From NCBI GenBank assembly GCA_037893245.1, contig JBAIAA010000539.1, positions 67,001 to 131,000 on the forward strand: DNA of 64,000 nt, in the 5' to 3' direction. The position numbers were made by a program, and so were the translations under genes. The notes beneath the pieces are model-generated. The model did no database searches and was not told the DNA's origin. It saw only the letters and a program-made list of their open reading frames with translations. The stretch is from Crossaster papposus. Its lineage: Eukaryota; Echinodermata; Asteroidea; Velatida; Solasteridae. Shown here one piece after another: positions 26,801 through 37,310 of this stretch (positions within the stretch are counted from its first letter, which is position 1; every line of letters begins with the position of its first letter).

Positions 26801-29396
26801 AAACTGAACCTTTAATGTGACGTCACATGACACCCGATGATGTCATAATTACGTCATCTTAATTTTCGTCTATAACACATCCTCGAATACTTGCAAACCA
26901 AATTTGACCCCAATCAGACATGTACTTCCAGAGATAGAGGGTCCTAAAAACTGCACCTTTAACGTGACGTCACATGACCCCCGATGACGTAATCATGACG
27001 ATTTTCCTCTTGGCCCTACTGGGGATGGTGTTCGAGGTGTGTGCTAAGTCTCAAGTCGATCAAATTTACGAAAGTGTCAAAGTCAATAGTCTGAAGAAAA
27101 ACGTGTACAAACCCTATAGGGAAAAAAAATGCACCTTTAACGTCACGTCACGTGACCTTAAATGACGCAATCGTGCCAAATGTCTTCAAGAGCCATCTGT
27201 GGGTGGTGTTTTAGGTGTATGCCAAGTTTCAAGTCGGTCGGATTTACCAAAGTGTCAAAGTCAATAGTCTGAAGAAAAACGTGTACAAAACCTATGGGGA
27301 AAAAAATTACCTTTAACATGACGTCACATGACCTTGAATAACGTAATCGCGACGAATTTCTTCTAGGACCGTCCTTGGGTGGTTGTCTAAATGTATACCA
27401 AGTCTCAGGTCGATCGGATTTACCAAAGTGTCAAATTGCTATGCCAGAAAAAAATGACAAAAAAGAAAAAAAAAAAGAAAAAAAAAAAGAAAAAAAAGAA
27501 AAAAAAAAACTTTAACGAAAACAAAAGCTGTTTCGGCTGAAAGGCCGAAACAGCTAAAAACTAGACATGTGTTTGTGGACAAACACAGAGCTGTTTCGAG
27601 TGTCCAAAGTTACTTTCAATGTGTATGTGGTGGTCTTTTGTGTGTGCCAAGTCTCAAGTCGATCAGATTTACTAGTGTCAAAGACAATAGTCTAAAGACA
27701 AACGTGTACAAAACCTATGGGGGAAAATTGAACCTTTAACGTGACGCCCCGTGACCTTGAATGACGTAATCGTGCCAAATTTCTCCTACGACCGTCTGTG
27801 GATAGTGGTCTACGTATGTGCCAAGTCTCAAGTCGATCGGATTTACTAAGTGTCAAAGTCAATAGACTAAAGAAAAACGTGTACAAAACCTATGGGGGAC
27901 AAATTAAACCTTTAACTTGACGTCACGTGACCTTGAATGACGCAATCGTGCTGAATTTCTTTCAGAAACATCTGGTGGTGGTGTCCTGAGTATATGGCAA
28001 GTTTCAAGTTGGTCGGATTTACCAAAGTGTCAAATTCAATAGTCTGAAGAAAAACGTGTACAAAACCTATGGGGAAAATTTCACCTTTAACGCGAAGTCA
28101 CGTGACCTTGAATGACGTAATCGCGACGAATTTCTTCTAGGACCGTCCTTGGGTGGTTGTCTAAGTGTATGCCAAGTCTGAAGTCCATCGGATTTACCAA
28201 AGTGTCAAAGTGTATTGTCTGAACAAACGTGTGCAAATCCTATGGAGAAAATGCTGAAAAAGAAGAAAAAAAAAACTAGACATGTGTTTGTGGACAAACA
28301 CAGAGCTGTTTCGAGTGTCTTACATTACTTTCAATATGTGTGTGTGGTGGTCTATGTGTGTGTCAAGTCTCAAGTCGATCAAATTTACGAAAGTGTCAAA
28401 GTCAACAGTCTAAAGAAAAACGTGTACAAAACCTATGGGGGAAAATTGAACCTTTAACGCGAAGTCACGTGACCTTGAATGACGTAATCGCGACGAATTT
28501 CTTCTAGGACCGTCCTTGGGTGGTTGTCTAGGTGTATGCCAAGTCTCAAGTCGATCGGATTTCCCAAAGTGTCAAAGTGTATTGTCTGAACAAACGTGTA
28601 CAAATCCTATGAAGAACAAAAGGCAAAGAAAAAAAAAAAAAACTAGACATGTGTTTGTGGACAAACACAGAGCTGTTTCGAGTATCTAACGTTACTGTCA
28701 ATATGTGTGTGCCAAGTCTGAAGTCGATTGGATTTGCACAAGTGCCAAAGATATATTAGTTGAAAAAAACGTGTACAAATCCTATGGGGAAAACCTGCAC
28801 CTTTATTGTGACGTCACGTGAATTGCATACCAAGTTTAATGGAGTGTACCAAAGGGTGCACCACTCTAATTGAAAGGAGAATTTCTACGCGAACTCATTA
28901 GCATGAAATGTGCCCCCACAGTTTCTTTTGAAAAGGGAAACCGTTTGGTATAAAAAAAATGTTGGATTGTGTAAAAATAGCATTGGGATCAACTCCCTGG
29001 TTTTTGAGCTTCAATCTGAGGGCAGACTTGATAAAATCACGGTTACAAAATGGGTCCTAATTGCCCTAAAACGTGGAGGGATGCCATTTGTAAAATGGCT
29101 GTTTTCAGTCTCGGGAAGTATCACTTTTCGGGAGGTGAGTTTCTTTTGGTGTGAATATTAAAAAATGTAATTGGCTAACCCACTAAAAATTAAAAAGAAA
29201 TGGAAAGATAAAGACCAAGACAATAATCTAATTGTTGTTTGAGAAACCCCAGTGATGTCGGTGTGCATGAAACTTGGTACCGAACATTGTTGATTTTACA
29301 CTGTTTTCAACGGGACTTGAATTAGGCTAGCTAATAGTGCATCCATAAATCGATGCGGCGCGTACGATGCGCGCGACATGTGTAACCACAACAAAC

Positions 29397-29790
29397 ATGG
29401 CGGATTCATCGGTCCTGCGACCCCGTAGAATGTCATCGCAGCAAGCCATGAATCTGCTTTCCCACTGCATTTCTAACGTGGAAAGCGACAAAGAAAGTAG
29501 CGAAGAATCAGACTACAATGAAGAAGAGAGCCAGTCAAGCAAGCCAGTGAAGATTCGTAGGATTCCGCGCTTGATTCCGATGACTATGTGGGCCTTCCAC
29601 CGGCACCGCCTAGGCAACGACAACAAAACGTTAGGCCACACAAGCGTCCACGAGATCAGGGCATTGCTACGGCGGCCAACACTGCGGCACAAATCAAATG
29701 GCAAGATGTCTCCAAATCGAAAAAAAGATGAACCCGGACATTCATTTCGATTCATGCCAAACAAAACTTCATCCATTTACATTGTACATT
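29397..29790 (+). pseudogene. Fragment of a transposase-like N-terminal region (possibly piggyBac-type)
   Basis: An open stretch starts at ATGGCGGATTCATCG (29,397). It encodes a serine/acid-rich segment (VESDKESSEESDYNEEESQ) typical of the poorly conserved N-termini of piggyBac-derived transposases. Further on, a different frame reads VGLPPAPPRQRQQ and KWQDVSKSK, and the first frame reads GHSFRFMPNK, so at least one frameshift has occurred. No catalytic DDD core is present. The family call rests on composition and a weak resemblance only. It may be any degenerate acidic protein exon. Confidence 0.3.
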
Positions 29791-30235
29791 TACATGCACT
29801 GCGATAAGAAAGCCTGTGATTTGTGCTGAATCTCGTTTTGTAGTAGTTTTAGGGAAAATATCATAGCTCGCTCAAACTTATTCATATTGGGGATTTATTT
29901 TGACATATTGTTTCCAGGATCACCAGCAAAATTTTCTGCATTGGAAAAGAATTTTGGAACTACAATAAACACGTTTTACTAATAAATATGAGCAGTATTT
30001 TATTCATATTTCATATTTTCATTATTAATTTTCATATTTGACATGCCAGTAAATGTGAATATTAAATTAAACAGTTCCTTTGATTTCACAATCACATTTT
30101 TCATATTGTTAGCTTCATTTTGATACCTAACTTTGCCCCATAGACCCCAGGATTAGGGAGTTTAGGCAGTTTTATTACTAGTGGTGACACGATTCTTTCA
30201 TTGTGTAAAACAATTCCCCCCAACAAAGATCAATT

Positions 30236-30340
30236 TCATATGGGGGGAAGTTGAACTACATGTTTGAAAAATTATCACTATACGGGGGGGGGGGGGGGGG
30301 GGGAGTTAAACTACATGTTGGAAAAATATCACTTTGTTTC
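30236..30340. repeat. Short tandem duplication with a 20-bp G run
   Basis: The segment GGGGGAAGTTGAACTACATG is repeated as a G-run followed by GAGTTAAACTACATGTTGG. The uninterrupted G tract at about 30,284-30,303 could form a quadruplex or may vary in assemblies. Confidence 0.8.
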
Positions 30341-31533
30341 ATCTCAGGTAAAATCGATAACTTAAACAAATGAGGGCGGCAAACAACTTTAACAGTTACA
30401 CGAAGTCGATCGGATTAACCAAAGTGTCAAATTCAATAGTCTGAACAAAACAAACAATGAGGGCAGCAAACAACTTTAACAGTTACACGAAGTCGATCGG
30501 ATTTACCAGTGTCAAATACACAAAGTCGATCGGATTTACCAATGTGTCAAATTCAATAGTCTGAACAAATCAAACAATCAGGGCAGCAAACCACTTTAAC
30601 AGTTACACGAATTCGATCGGATTTACCAAAGTGTCAACTTCAATAGTCTGAAGAAAAACGTGTACAAAACCTATCGAGAAAATTGAACCTTTAATGTGAC
30701 GTCACATGACACCCGATGACGTCATCATGATGTCATATTAATTTTCTTCTATAACATCCTGTAATACCTGAATACCAAGTTTTACCCCAATTGGACCTGT
30801 ACTTTCAGAGATAGAGGGTCCTAAAAACGGCACCTTTAACGTGACGTCACATGACCCCCGATGAGGTCATCATGACGATTTTTCTCTTGGCCCTCCTAAG
30901 GATGGTGGTCGAGATGTGTGCTAAGTCTGAAGTCGATCAAATTTACGAAAGTGTCAGTCATTAGTCTAAAAAATAACGTGTACAAAACCTAAGGGGAAAA
31001 AAATTGAACCTTTAACGTGACGTCACGTGACCTTGAATGACGCAATAGTGCCAAATTTCTTCCAAGACCATCTGTGGGTGGTGTTCTAAGTGTATACGAA
31101 GTCTCAAGTCGATCGGATTTACTAAAGCGTCAAAGTCAATAGTCTAAAGAAAAAACGTGTACAAAACCTATGGGAAAAATATTGAATCCTTAACGTGACG
31201 TCACGTGACCTTAAATGACGCAATCGTGCCAAATTTCTGTCAGAACCATCTGTGGTTGGTATTCTAAGTGTATGCTAAGTCTCAAGTCGGTCGGATTTAC
31301 CAAAGTGTCAAAGTCAATAGTCTGAATAAAAACGTGTACAAAACCTATGGGGAAAATTTTACCTTTAACATGACGTCACGTGACCTTGAATGACGGAATC
31401 GCGACGAATTTCTTCTAGGACCGTCCTTGGGTGGTTGTCTAAATGTATGCCAAGTCTCAAATCGATCGGATTTACCAAAGTGTCAAAGTGTATTGTCTGA
31501 ACAAACGTGTACAAATCCTATGGAGAACAAAAG

Positions 31534-31573
<40 letters not shown>

Positions 31574-32332
31574 AGAACGAAAACAAAAGCTGTTTCGGTG
31601 AAAAACCGAAACAGCTAAAAAAAAAAAAAAAAAAAACTAGACATGTGTTTGTGGACAAACACGGAGCTGTTTCGAGTGTCTCAAATTACTTTCAATATGT
31701 GTGTGGTGGTCTTTTGTGTGTGCCAAGTCTCAAGTCGATCAGATTTAATAAAGTGTCAAAGTCAATATTCTTAAGTAAAACGTGTACAAAACCTATAGGG
31801 GAAAATTGAACCTTTAACGTGACGCCCCGTGACCTTGAATGACGTAATCGTGCCAAATTTCTCCTACGACCGTCTGTGGATGGTGGTCTATGTGTGTGCC
31901 AAGTCTCAAGTCGATCGGATTTACTTAGTGTCAAAGTCAATAGTCTAAAGAAAACGTGTACAAAACCTATGGGGGACGAATTAAACCTTTAACTTGACGT
32001 CACGTGACCTTGAATGACGCAATCGTGCTGAATTTCTTTTAGAAACATCTGGTGGTGGTGTTCTGAGTGTATGGCAAGTTTCAAGTCGGTCGGATTTACC
32101 AAAGTGTCAAATTCAACAGTCTGAAGAAAAACGTGTACAAAACCTATGGGAAAAATTTCACATTTAACGCGAAGTCACGTGACCTTGAATGACGTAATCG
32201 CGACGAATTTCTTCTAGGACCGTCCTTGGGTGGTTGTCTAAGTGTATGCCAAGTCTCAAGTCCATCGGATTTACCAAAGTGTCAAAGTGTATTGTCTGAA
32301 CAAACGTGTACAAATCCTATGGAGAAAAAAAG

Positions 32333-32369
<37 letters not shown>

Positions 32370-33281
32370 TTAACGAAAACAATAGCTGTTTCGGTGAAAA
32401 ACCGAAACAGCTAAAAAAAAAAACAACCAGAACGAAAACAAAAGCTGTTTCGGTGAAAAACCGAAACAGCTAACTAGAAATGTGTTTGTGGACAAACACA
32501 GAGCTGTTTCGCATATCTTAAATGACTTTCAATATTTGGGTCTGCAAAGTGTGAAGTCGATCGGATGTATTAAAGTGCTAAAGATATATTGGTTGAAAAA
32601 AACTTTCAATAGAAAAAACTGTTCATTTAATGTGACGTCACATGAAACCCGATGATGTCATCATGACGTCATCTTAATGTTCGTCTATAACACATCCTGG
32701 AATATGTGCATACCAAGTTTGACCCCAATCAAACATGTACTTCCATAGATTGGGGGTCCTAAAAACTACACCTTTAATGTGACGTCACATGACACCCGAT
32801 GACGTCATCGTAATTCCATCTTAATTATCGTCTATAACACATCCCAGGATACTTGCATATCAAGTTTGTCCCCAATCGGTCCTGTACTTCCAGAGATAGA
32901 GGGTCTTATAAACTGCACCTTTAATGTGACGTCAAATGACCCACGATGACGTCATCATGACGATTTTTCTTTTGGCCCCTCTGGGGATGGTGGTCGAGGT
33001 GTGTCTTAAGTCTCAAGTCGATCGGATTTACCAAAGTGTCAAATTCAACAGTCTGAAGAAAAACGTGCACAAAACCTATGGGGAAAATTTCACCTTTAAC
33101 GCGAAGTCACGTGACCTTGAATGACGTAATCGCGACGAATTTCTTCTAGGACCGTCCTTGGGTGGTTGTCTAAGTATATGCCAAGTCTCAAGTCCATCGG
33201 ATTTACCAAAGTGTCAAAGTGTATTGGCTGAAAAAACGTGTACAAATCCTATGGGAAAAAGTCTGAAAGTGGAAAAAAAAA

Positions 33282-33313
<32 letters not shown>

Positions 33314-33331
33314 AACTTTAACGAAAACAAA

Positions 33332-33555
33332 AGCTGTTTCGGTGAAAAACCGAAACAGCTAAAAAAAAAAAAAAAAAACTTTAACGATTACAAAAGCTGT
33401 TTCGGTGAAAAACCGAAACAGCTAAAAAAATAAAAAAAAAAACTTTAACGATTACAAGAGCTGTTTCGGTAAAAAAAACGAAACAGCTAAAAAAAAAAAA
33501 AAAAAAAAAACCAGAACGAAAACAAAAGCTGTTTCGGTGAAAAACCGAAACAGCT
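33332..33555. repeat. Cluster of four tail hairpins, one decayed
   Basis: Three stem-loops are perfect. The third, near 33,459, has lost its inner CC (loop runs GTAAAAAAAACG), so only the outer stem pairs. A head follows at about 33,562. Confidence 0.88.
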
Positions 33556-33727
33556 AAAAAACTAGAAATGTGTTTGTGGACAAACACAGAGCTGTTTCGC
33601 TTGTCTAAAATGACTTTGAATATGTGAGTGGTGGTCTATGTGTGTACCAGATCTGAAGTCGATCGGATTTACCAAAGTGCCAAATATATCTTGGTTGCAA
33701 AAAACGTGTACAAATCCTATGGGAAAA

Positions 33728-34375
33728 ACTGCACCTTTAACGTGACGTCACATGGCCCACGATGACGTCGTCATGACGTCATCTTAATTTCCGTCTATAA
33801 CACATCCTGGAATACTTGCATACCAAGTTTGACCCCAATCAGACCTTTACTTCCAGAGATAGAGGGTCTTAAAAAGTACACCTTTAAAGTTACGTCACCT
33901 GACCCACGATGACGTCATCATGACGATTGTCCTTGTGGCCCTCCTAGAGATGGTGGTCGAGGTGTGTACTAAGTCTCGAGTCGATTGGATTTACCAAAGT
34001 GTCAAATTCAATAGTCTGACGAAAAACGTGTACAAAACCTATAGGGAAAACTGCACCTTTAATGTGACGTCACATGGCCCATGATGACGTCGTCATGACG
34101 TCATCTTAATTTTTGTCTATAACACATCCTGGAATACTTGCATACCAAGTTTGACCCCAATCAGACCTTTACTTCCAGAGATAGAGGGTCTTAAAAACTA
34201 CACCTTTAAAGTGACGTCACATGACCCACGATGACGTCATCATGACGATTATCCTTGTGGCCCTCCTAGAGATGGTGGTCGAGGTGTGTACTAAGTCTCG
34301 AGTCGATTGGATTTACCAAAGTGTCAAATTCAATAGTCTGACGAAAAACGTGTACAAAACCTATAGGGAAACTGC
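33728..34375. repeat. Recent tandem duplication of about 323 bp
   Basis: Two copies begin at about 33,728 and 34,051 with AACTGCACCTTTAA(C/T)GTGACG and each contains a CRE-rich module plus one 177-bp type segment. They share rare variants such as GATGACGTCGTCATGACG and GTCTGACGAAAAACGTG, so they are a local duplication rather than two random family members. Confidence 0.8.
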
Positions 34376-34923
34376 GGCTTTAATGTGACGTCACATGACA
34401 CCCGATGACGTCATCGTAATGTCATCTTAATTTTCGTCTATAACACATCCCGGGATACTTGCATATCAAGTTTGTCCCCAATCGGGCCTGTACTTCCAGA
34501 GATAGAGGGTCTTATAAACTGCACCTTTAATGTGACGTCAAATGACCCACGATGACGTCATCATGACGATTTTTGTTCTGGCCCCTCTGGGGATGGTGGT
34601 TGAGGTGTGTCTTAAGTCTCAAGTCGATCGGATTTACCGAAGTGTCAAATTCAATATTCTGAAGAAAAACGTGTACAAATCCTATGGGGAAAAATTGCAC
34701 CTTTAACGTGACGTCACGTGACCACGAATGACGTAATCGTGACAAATTTCTTCTAGGATCATCTGTGGGTGGTGGTCTAAGTGTATGCCAAGTCTCAAGT
34801 CGATCGGATTTAACAAAGTGCCAAAGTGTATTGTCCGAACAAAAAACGTGTACAAACCCTATGGAGAAGAGTCTGAAGGAGGAAAAAAAAAAAAAAAAAA
34901 AAAAAAATCAGAACGAATACAAT

Positions 34924-35136
34924 AGCTGTTTCGGCTGAAATGCCGAAACAGCTAAAAATCAGAACGAATACAATAGCTGTTTCGGCTGAAGTGCCGAAAC
35001 AGCTAAAAAGAAAAGAAAAAAAAATCAGAACGAATACAATAGCTGTTTCGGCTGAAATGTCGAAACAGCTAAAAAAAAAAAAAAAAAAAATCTTAACGAT
35101 TACAATAGCTGTTTCGGCTGAATTGCCGAAACAGCT
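34924..35136. repeat. Cluster of four tail hairpins of the GGC-stem type at the array end
   Basis: All four have the longer stem AGCTGTTTCGGC paired with GCCGAAACAGCT and a TGAA-type loop; one has GTCG in place of GCCG. Spacers start CAGAACGAATACAAT. No head block follows. The LINE remnant begins directly downstream, which marks the end of the array. Confidence 0.88.
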
Positions 35137-35143
35137 AAATAAG

Positions 35144-36990
35144 GCTATTTTAAGTTTAGATCAGGAAAAGACATTCGACTGCATAGAATGGCAGTATATG
35201 TATGCAGTTATGGAGAGAATGTGCATCTCTGGAAAATTCATTAATTGGATCAACATCTTTTACAACAATCCTATCAGTCCGGTCATCGTAAACAATTTTA
35301 TTACTGAACCCTTCAACATTTAAAGAGGTATTAGAAAGGGATGCCTATTGTCTCCACTCCTGTATTCCATATGCGCTGAGGGACTAGCTAACTTGATTAG
35401 ATACAATGATCAAATCCAAGGGCTCATTCCCCCAACAGCTGATGCGGTTTTTAAATTAGTCCAACATGCAGAAAATAAGACCGTTATAATTACTAGTGAC
35501 GAATAATTTGGGCTTTTAGACAATATATTAAATGTGTATAGTAAAGGGTCGGGTTCAAAAATCAATACACAGAAAACCCAAGGTCTTTTTGTTGATCCAC
35601 TGAGAAGCAGGAATGACCCGGGCAACTTTAAGTGGTTTAAAGATAAGATTAAGATTATTGGGATTTATGTTAGCAATGTCGATACCTCTGTTGATAATTT
35701 AGAGCCCAGAGTGAACACAATTAAAGCCACTCTCAACATCTGGTAAGCTAGACATTTAGCACTAAAAGGACAATATGTGCTTGTCGATAGCATGACATCT
35801 CTCTTTTTTTGGAGCAGCCATCACTTACCCTGAGCATTATGTTAAAGACATGGACAATGCTATTTTTACATTTTTTTGGAACCGGATAAAATCAAAAGGA
35901 ATACCATCAGGGGCCCTAAAGACAGGGGAGGTACTGAGTTGCTCAACATAAGTGCCAAATTGAAATCAATCGGAGTGAATGTTTTAAAGAGGTATCGGGA
36001 ATCTACTGGGAAATGGCGTGTTCTTTTTTATTTCTGGATTTCTGAAGCAAGTGACAACATATTAGGCTGGTATGTTTTGACATATACGAAAGGTTCCTTT
36101 AATTTGGATTTTACCTGCAGTCACGAGGTTTACGAAATTCCCTTATGGAAAAATACGATAATTACTGGGGGTCATCGATAATGGTGATCTTGTTTCCTAC
36201 AAAAAACTTAAGTTTGTGACGTTAAGAGTATTATTGCAGGTAGAATACGACACGGTTTTACTCCAATTATGCATAAGGATCGGTTGCAGGAACAGAGAAA
36301 AGAGCCCGCAAATCACACCAGTAGTCGATTTTTTTTCAAACCTCGGATGATGATTTTGATGACATATCCAAAATCTATGTTAAACACATTTATCTTAGCC
36401 TTATCCAAGAAAAGAGACATTTGGTTCAAACTTAATCACAGGATTTTGCCTAATAAAGACAAGTTGTATAAAATGGGAATTACTAATGATGATATTTGTA
36501 TTTTGTGCCAGCAGTATAGGGAAACGGCCGAACACATTTCCCTTTCGTGCCCTAAACAAGCTGAGGCTTGGGTTTTTGTTGAACGTGTGCTTAAGAAGTA
36601 CAACAATGACAATCACTTTGTTTTAAATTATTGGCAAACTTCATCAAATTATCTGGAATATCAGGTGTATAGTTGCTTTGGACCGTATGGATGCATTCTT
36701 TTTGAATATTTCCACTTATTACAAATCATGTCTTAACAAAATTCTTATGCTAGAGAATTCCCGAATTCCAGCAAATATGTTTGCTCTGTTATACACCAAA
36801 AACAAGGCCTTATGTTATGTTGAATCAAATCAAGTAAAATGTTGTTAATGTTGTTGTTTAATAACTGTAAATGTTATCCTTTCTTTATGTATAATTCTTG
36901 ATGCAATGTAATTACTTTTTGTAAACTTTGTGAATATGAATTAAATTGAAATAAATGGAGTCCTCAAACTCCAAAAGAAAAAAAGAACAA
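35144..36990 (+). pseudogene. Degenerate, 5'-truncated Tx1/L1-like LINE
   Basis: The fragment starts inside the reverse transcriptase domain. LDQEKTFDCIEW is the first catalytic block (LDxxKAFD). RGIRKGCLLSPLLYSICAEG is the RG..QGxPLSPLL block. After that comes HAENKTVIITSDE, where the expected YADD catalytic box reads HAEN. In-frame stops (TAA after ITEPFNI near 35,321; TAA after TSDE) and frameshifts break it. Downstream GSGSKINTQKTQGLFVDP and IIGIYVSN match the post-RT region of Tx1-like elements. WFKLNHRILPNKDKLYKMGI followed by CILCQQYRETAEHISLSCP (36,410-36,560) matches the zinc-binding RT-associated region. The 3' end reads AAATGGAGTCCTCAAACTCC plus A-rich sequence. It is inactive. Confidence 0.85.
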
Positions 36991-37310
36991 AAAGGGCAAT
37001 AAATTTGTTTTTATGAACAAATGAGATTTGCATTTTTATTAAAAATAGGCAAAAAATGTATTCATAAAAAATACAGAATTGTAAGGGGTTAGCCTTGCAT
37101 TTTCATCAAACAGGGGCAAACATTGTTTTTATGAAAAATTGAGATTTGTAAAGAGTTAGCCTTGCATTTTTATCTAAAATGGGCCAAAAAGTATTAATGA
37201 CAAATTGAGATTTGTGAGGGGTTAGCCTTGCATTTTTATTGAAAATGGGCAAACAAATGGTTTTTATGAAAAATTGAGATTGGTGAGGGGTTAGCCTTGT
37301 ATTTTATCAT
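36990..37310. repeat. AT-rich minisatellite, about 4.5 copies of 66-70 bp
   Basis: The motif GGGGTTAGCCTTGCATTTTT recurs at about 37,087, 37,155, 37,220 and 37,290 with AAATTGAGATTTGTGA between. It sits directly after the LINE 3' end and may have grown from its 3' sequence. Confidence 0.8.

Larger units (their letters stand above)
1..28838. repeat. Giant tandem array, part 1 (about 177-bp monomers, head blocks, A-tracts and hairpins)
   Basis: The stretch is built from related monomers recurring about every 174-180 bp; the ACGTGTACAAA motif recurs near 1,276, 1,902, 2,081, 2,515, 2,694 and 2,870. A typical monomer runs: ACGTGTACAAAACCTATGGG, a short A-rich piece, CCTTTAACGTGACGTCACGTGACC, TTGAATGACGTAATCGTGCC, TTTCTTCTAGGACCGTC, TGGTGGTCTAAGTGTATGCC, AAGTCTCAAGTCGATCGGAT, then TTTACCAAAGTGTCAAAGTC. 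Every several hundred bp a monomer ends in a poly-A tract, often with stem-loops, followed by a head block. Heads occur near 326, 1601, 2381, 3102, 3819, 7085, 7800, 8413, 9122, 10020, 11925, 12644, 13378, 13941, 14659, 15171, 16069, 17974, 18693, 19427, 19993, 20710, 22113, 22820, 23834, 24762, 25294, 26016, 27569, 28284 and 28651. All open frames here are low-complexity translations of the repeat and poly-A. The array extends off the left edge. Confidence 0.93.
28839..30367. mobile_element. Unclassified insertion splitting the array
   Basis: Array sequence stops after GCATACCAAGTTT near 28,837 and resumes near 30,368. The 1.5 kb between is unrelated to the array. It contains a short protein-coding remnant (29,397-29,790), AT-rich sequence with TTCATATT repeats (29,990-30,110) and a duplicated GTTGAACTACATGTT segment around a G-run. 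A TTAA occurs at the left junction, compatible with piggyBac target choice, but I found no clear terminal inverted repeat or matching right junction. Confidence 0.5.
30368..35143. repeat. Giant tandem array, part 2
   Basis: The same monomers and head blocks resume after the insertion at 28,839-30,367. The first 280 bp is a degenerate local expansion in which GGCAGCAAACAACTTTAAC plus part of the 177-bp monomer recurs at about 30,375, 30,460 and 30,585. Heads lie near 31,644, 32,482 and 33,570. The last block ends in four stem-loops at 34,924-35,136, directly against the LINE remnant. Orientation is the same as in part 1, so the insertion simply splits one array. Confidence 0.9.

Noticed and set aside
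1405..33587. Many small open frames in the array (poly-Lys or poly-Phe stretches, NFNENKSCFGEKPKQLK and similar)
   Set aside because: They are translations of poly-A tracts, hairpins and monomers in several frames and both strands, with no start context or conserved protein signal. They repeat because the DNA repeats.
5228..34000. Canonical Helitron 3' end (hairpin plus CTAG) after each stem-loop
   Set aside because: The hairpin-to-CTAG distance varies with the A-tract, the base after CTAG is A and not T, and CTAG belongs to the conserved head that continues downstream. The Helentron-like reading relies on head/hairpin pairing instead.
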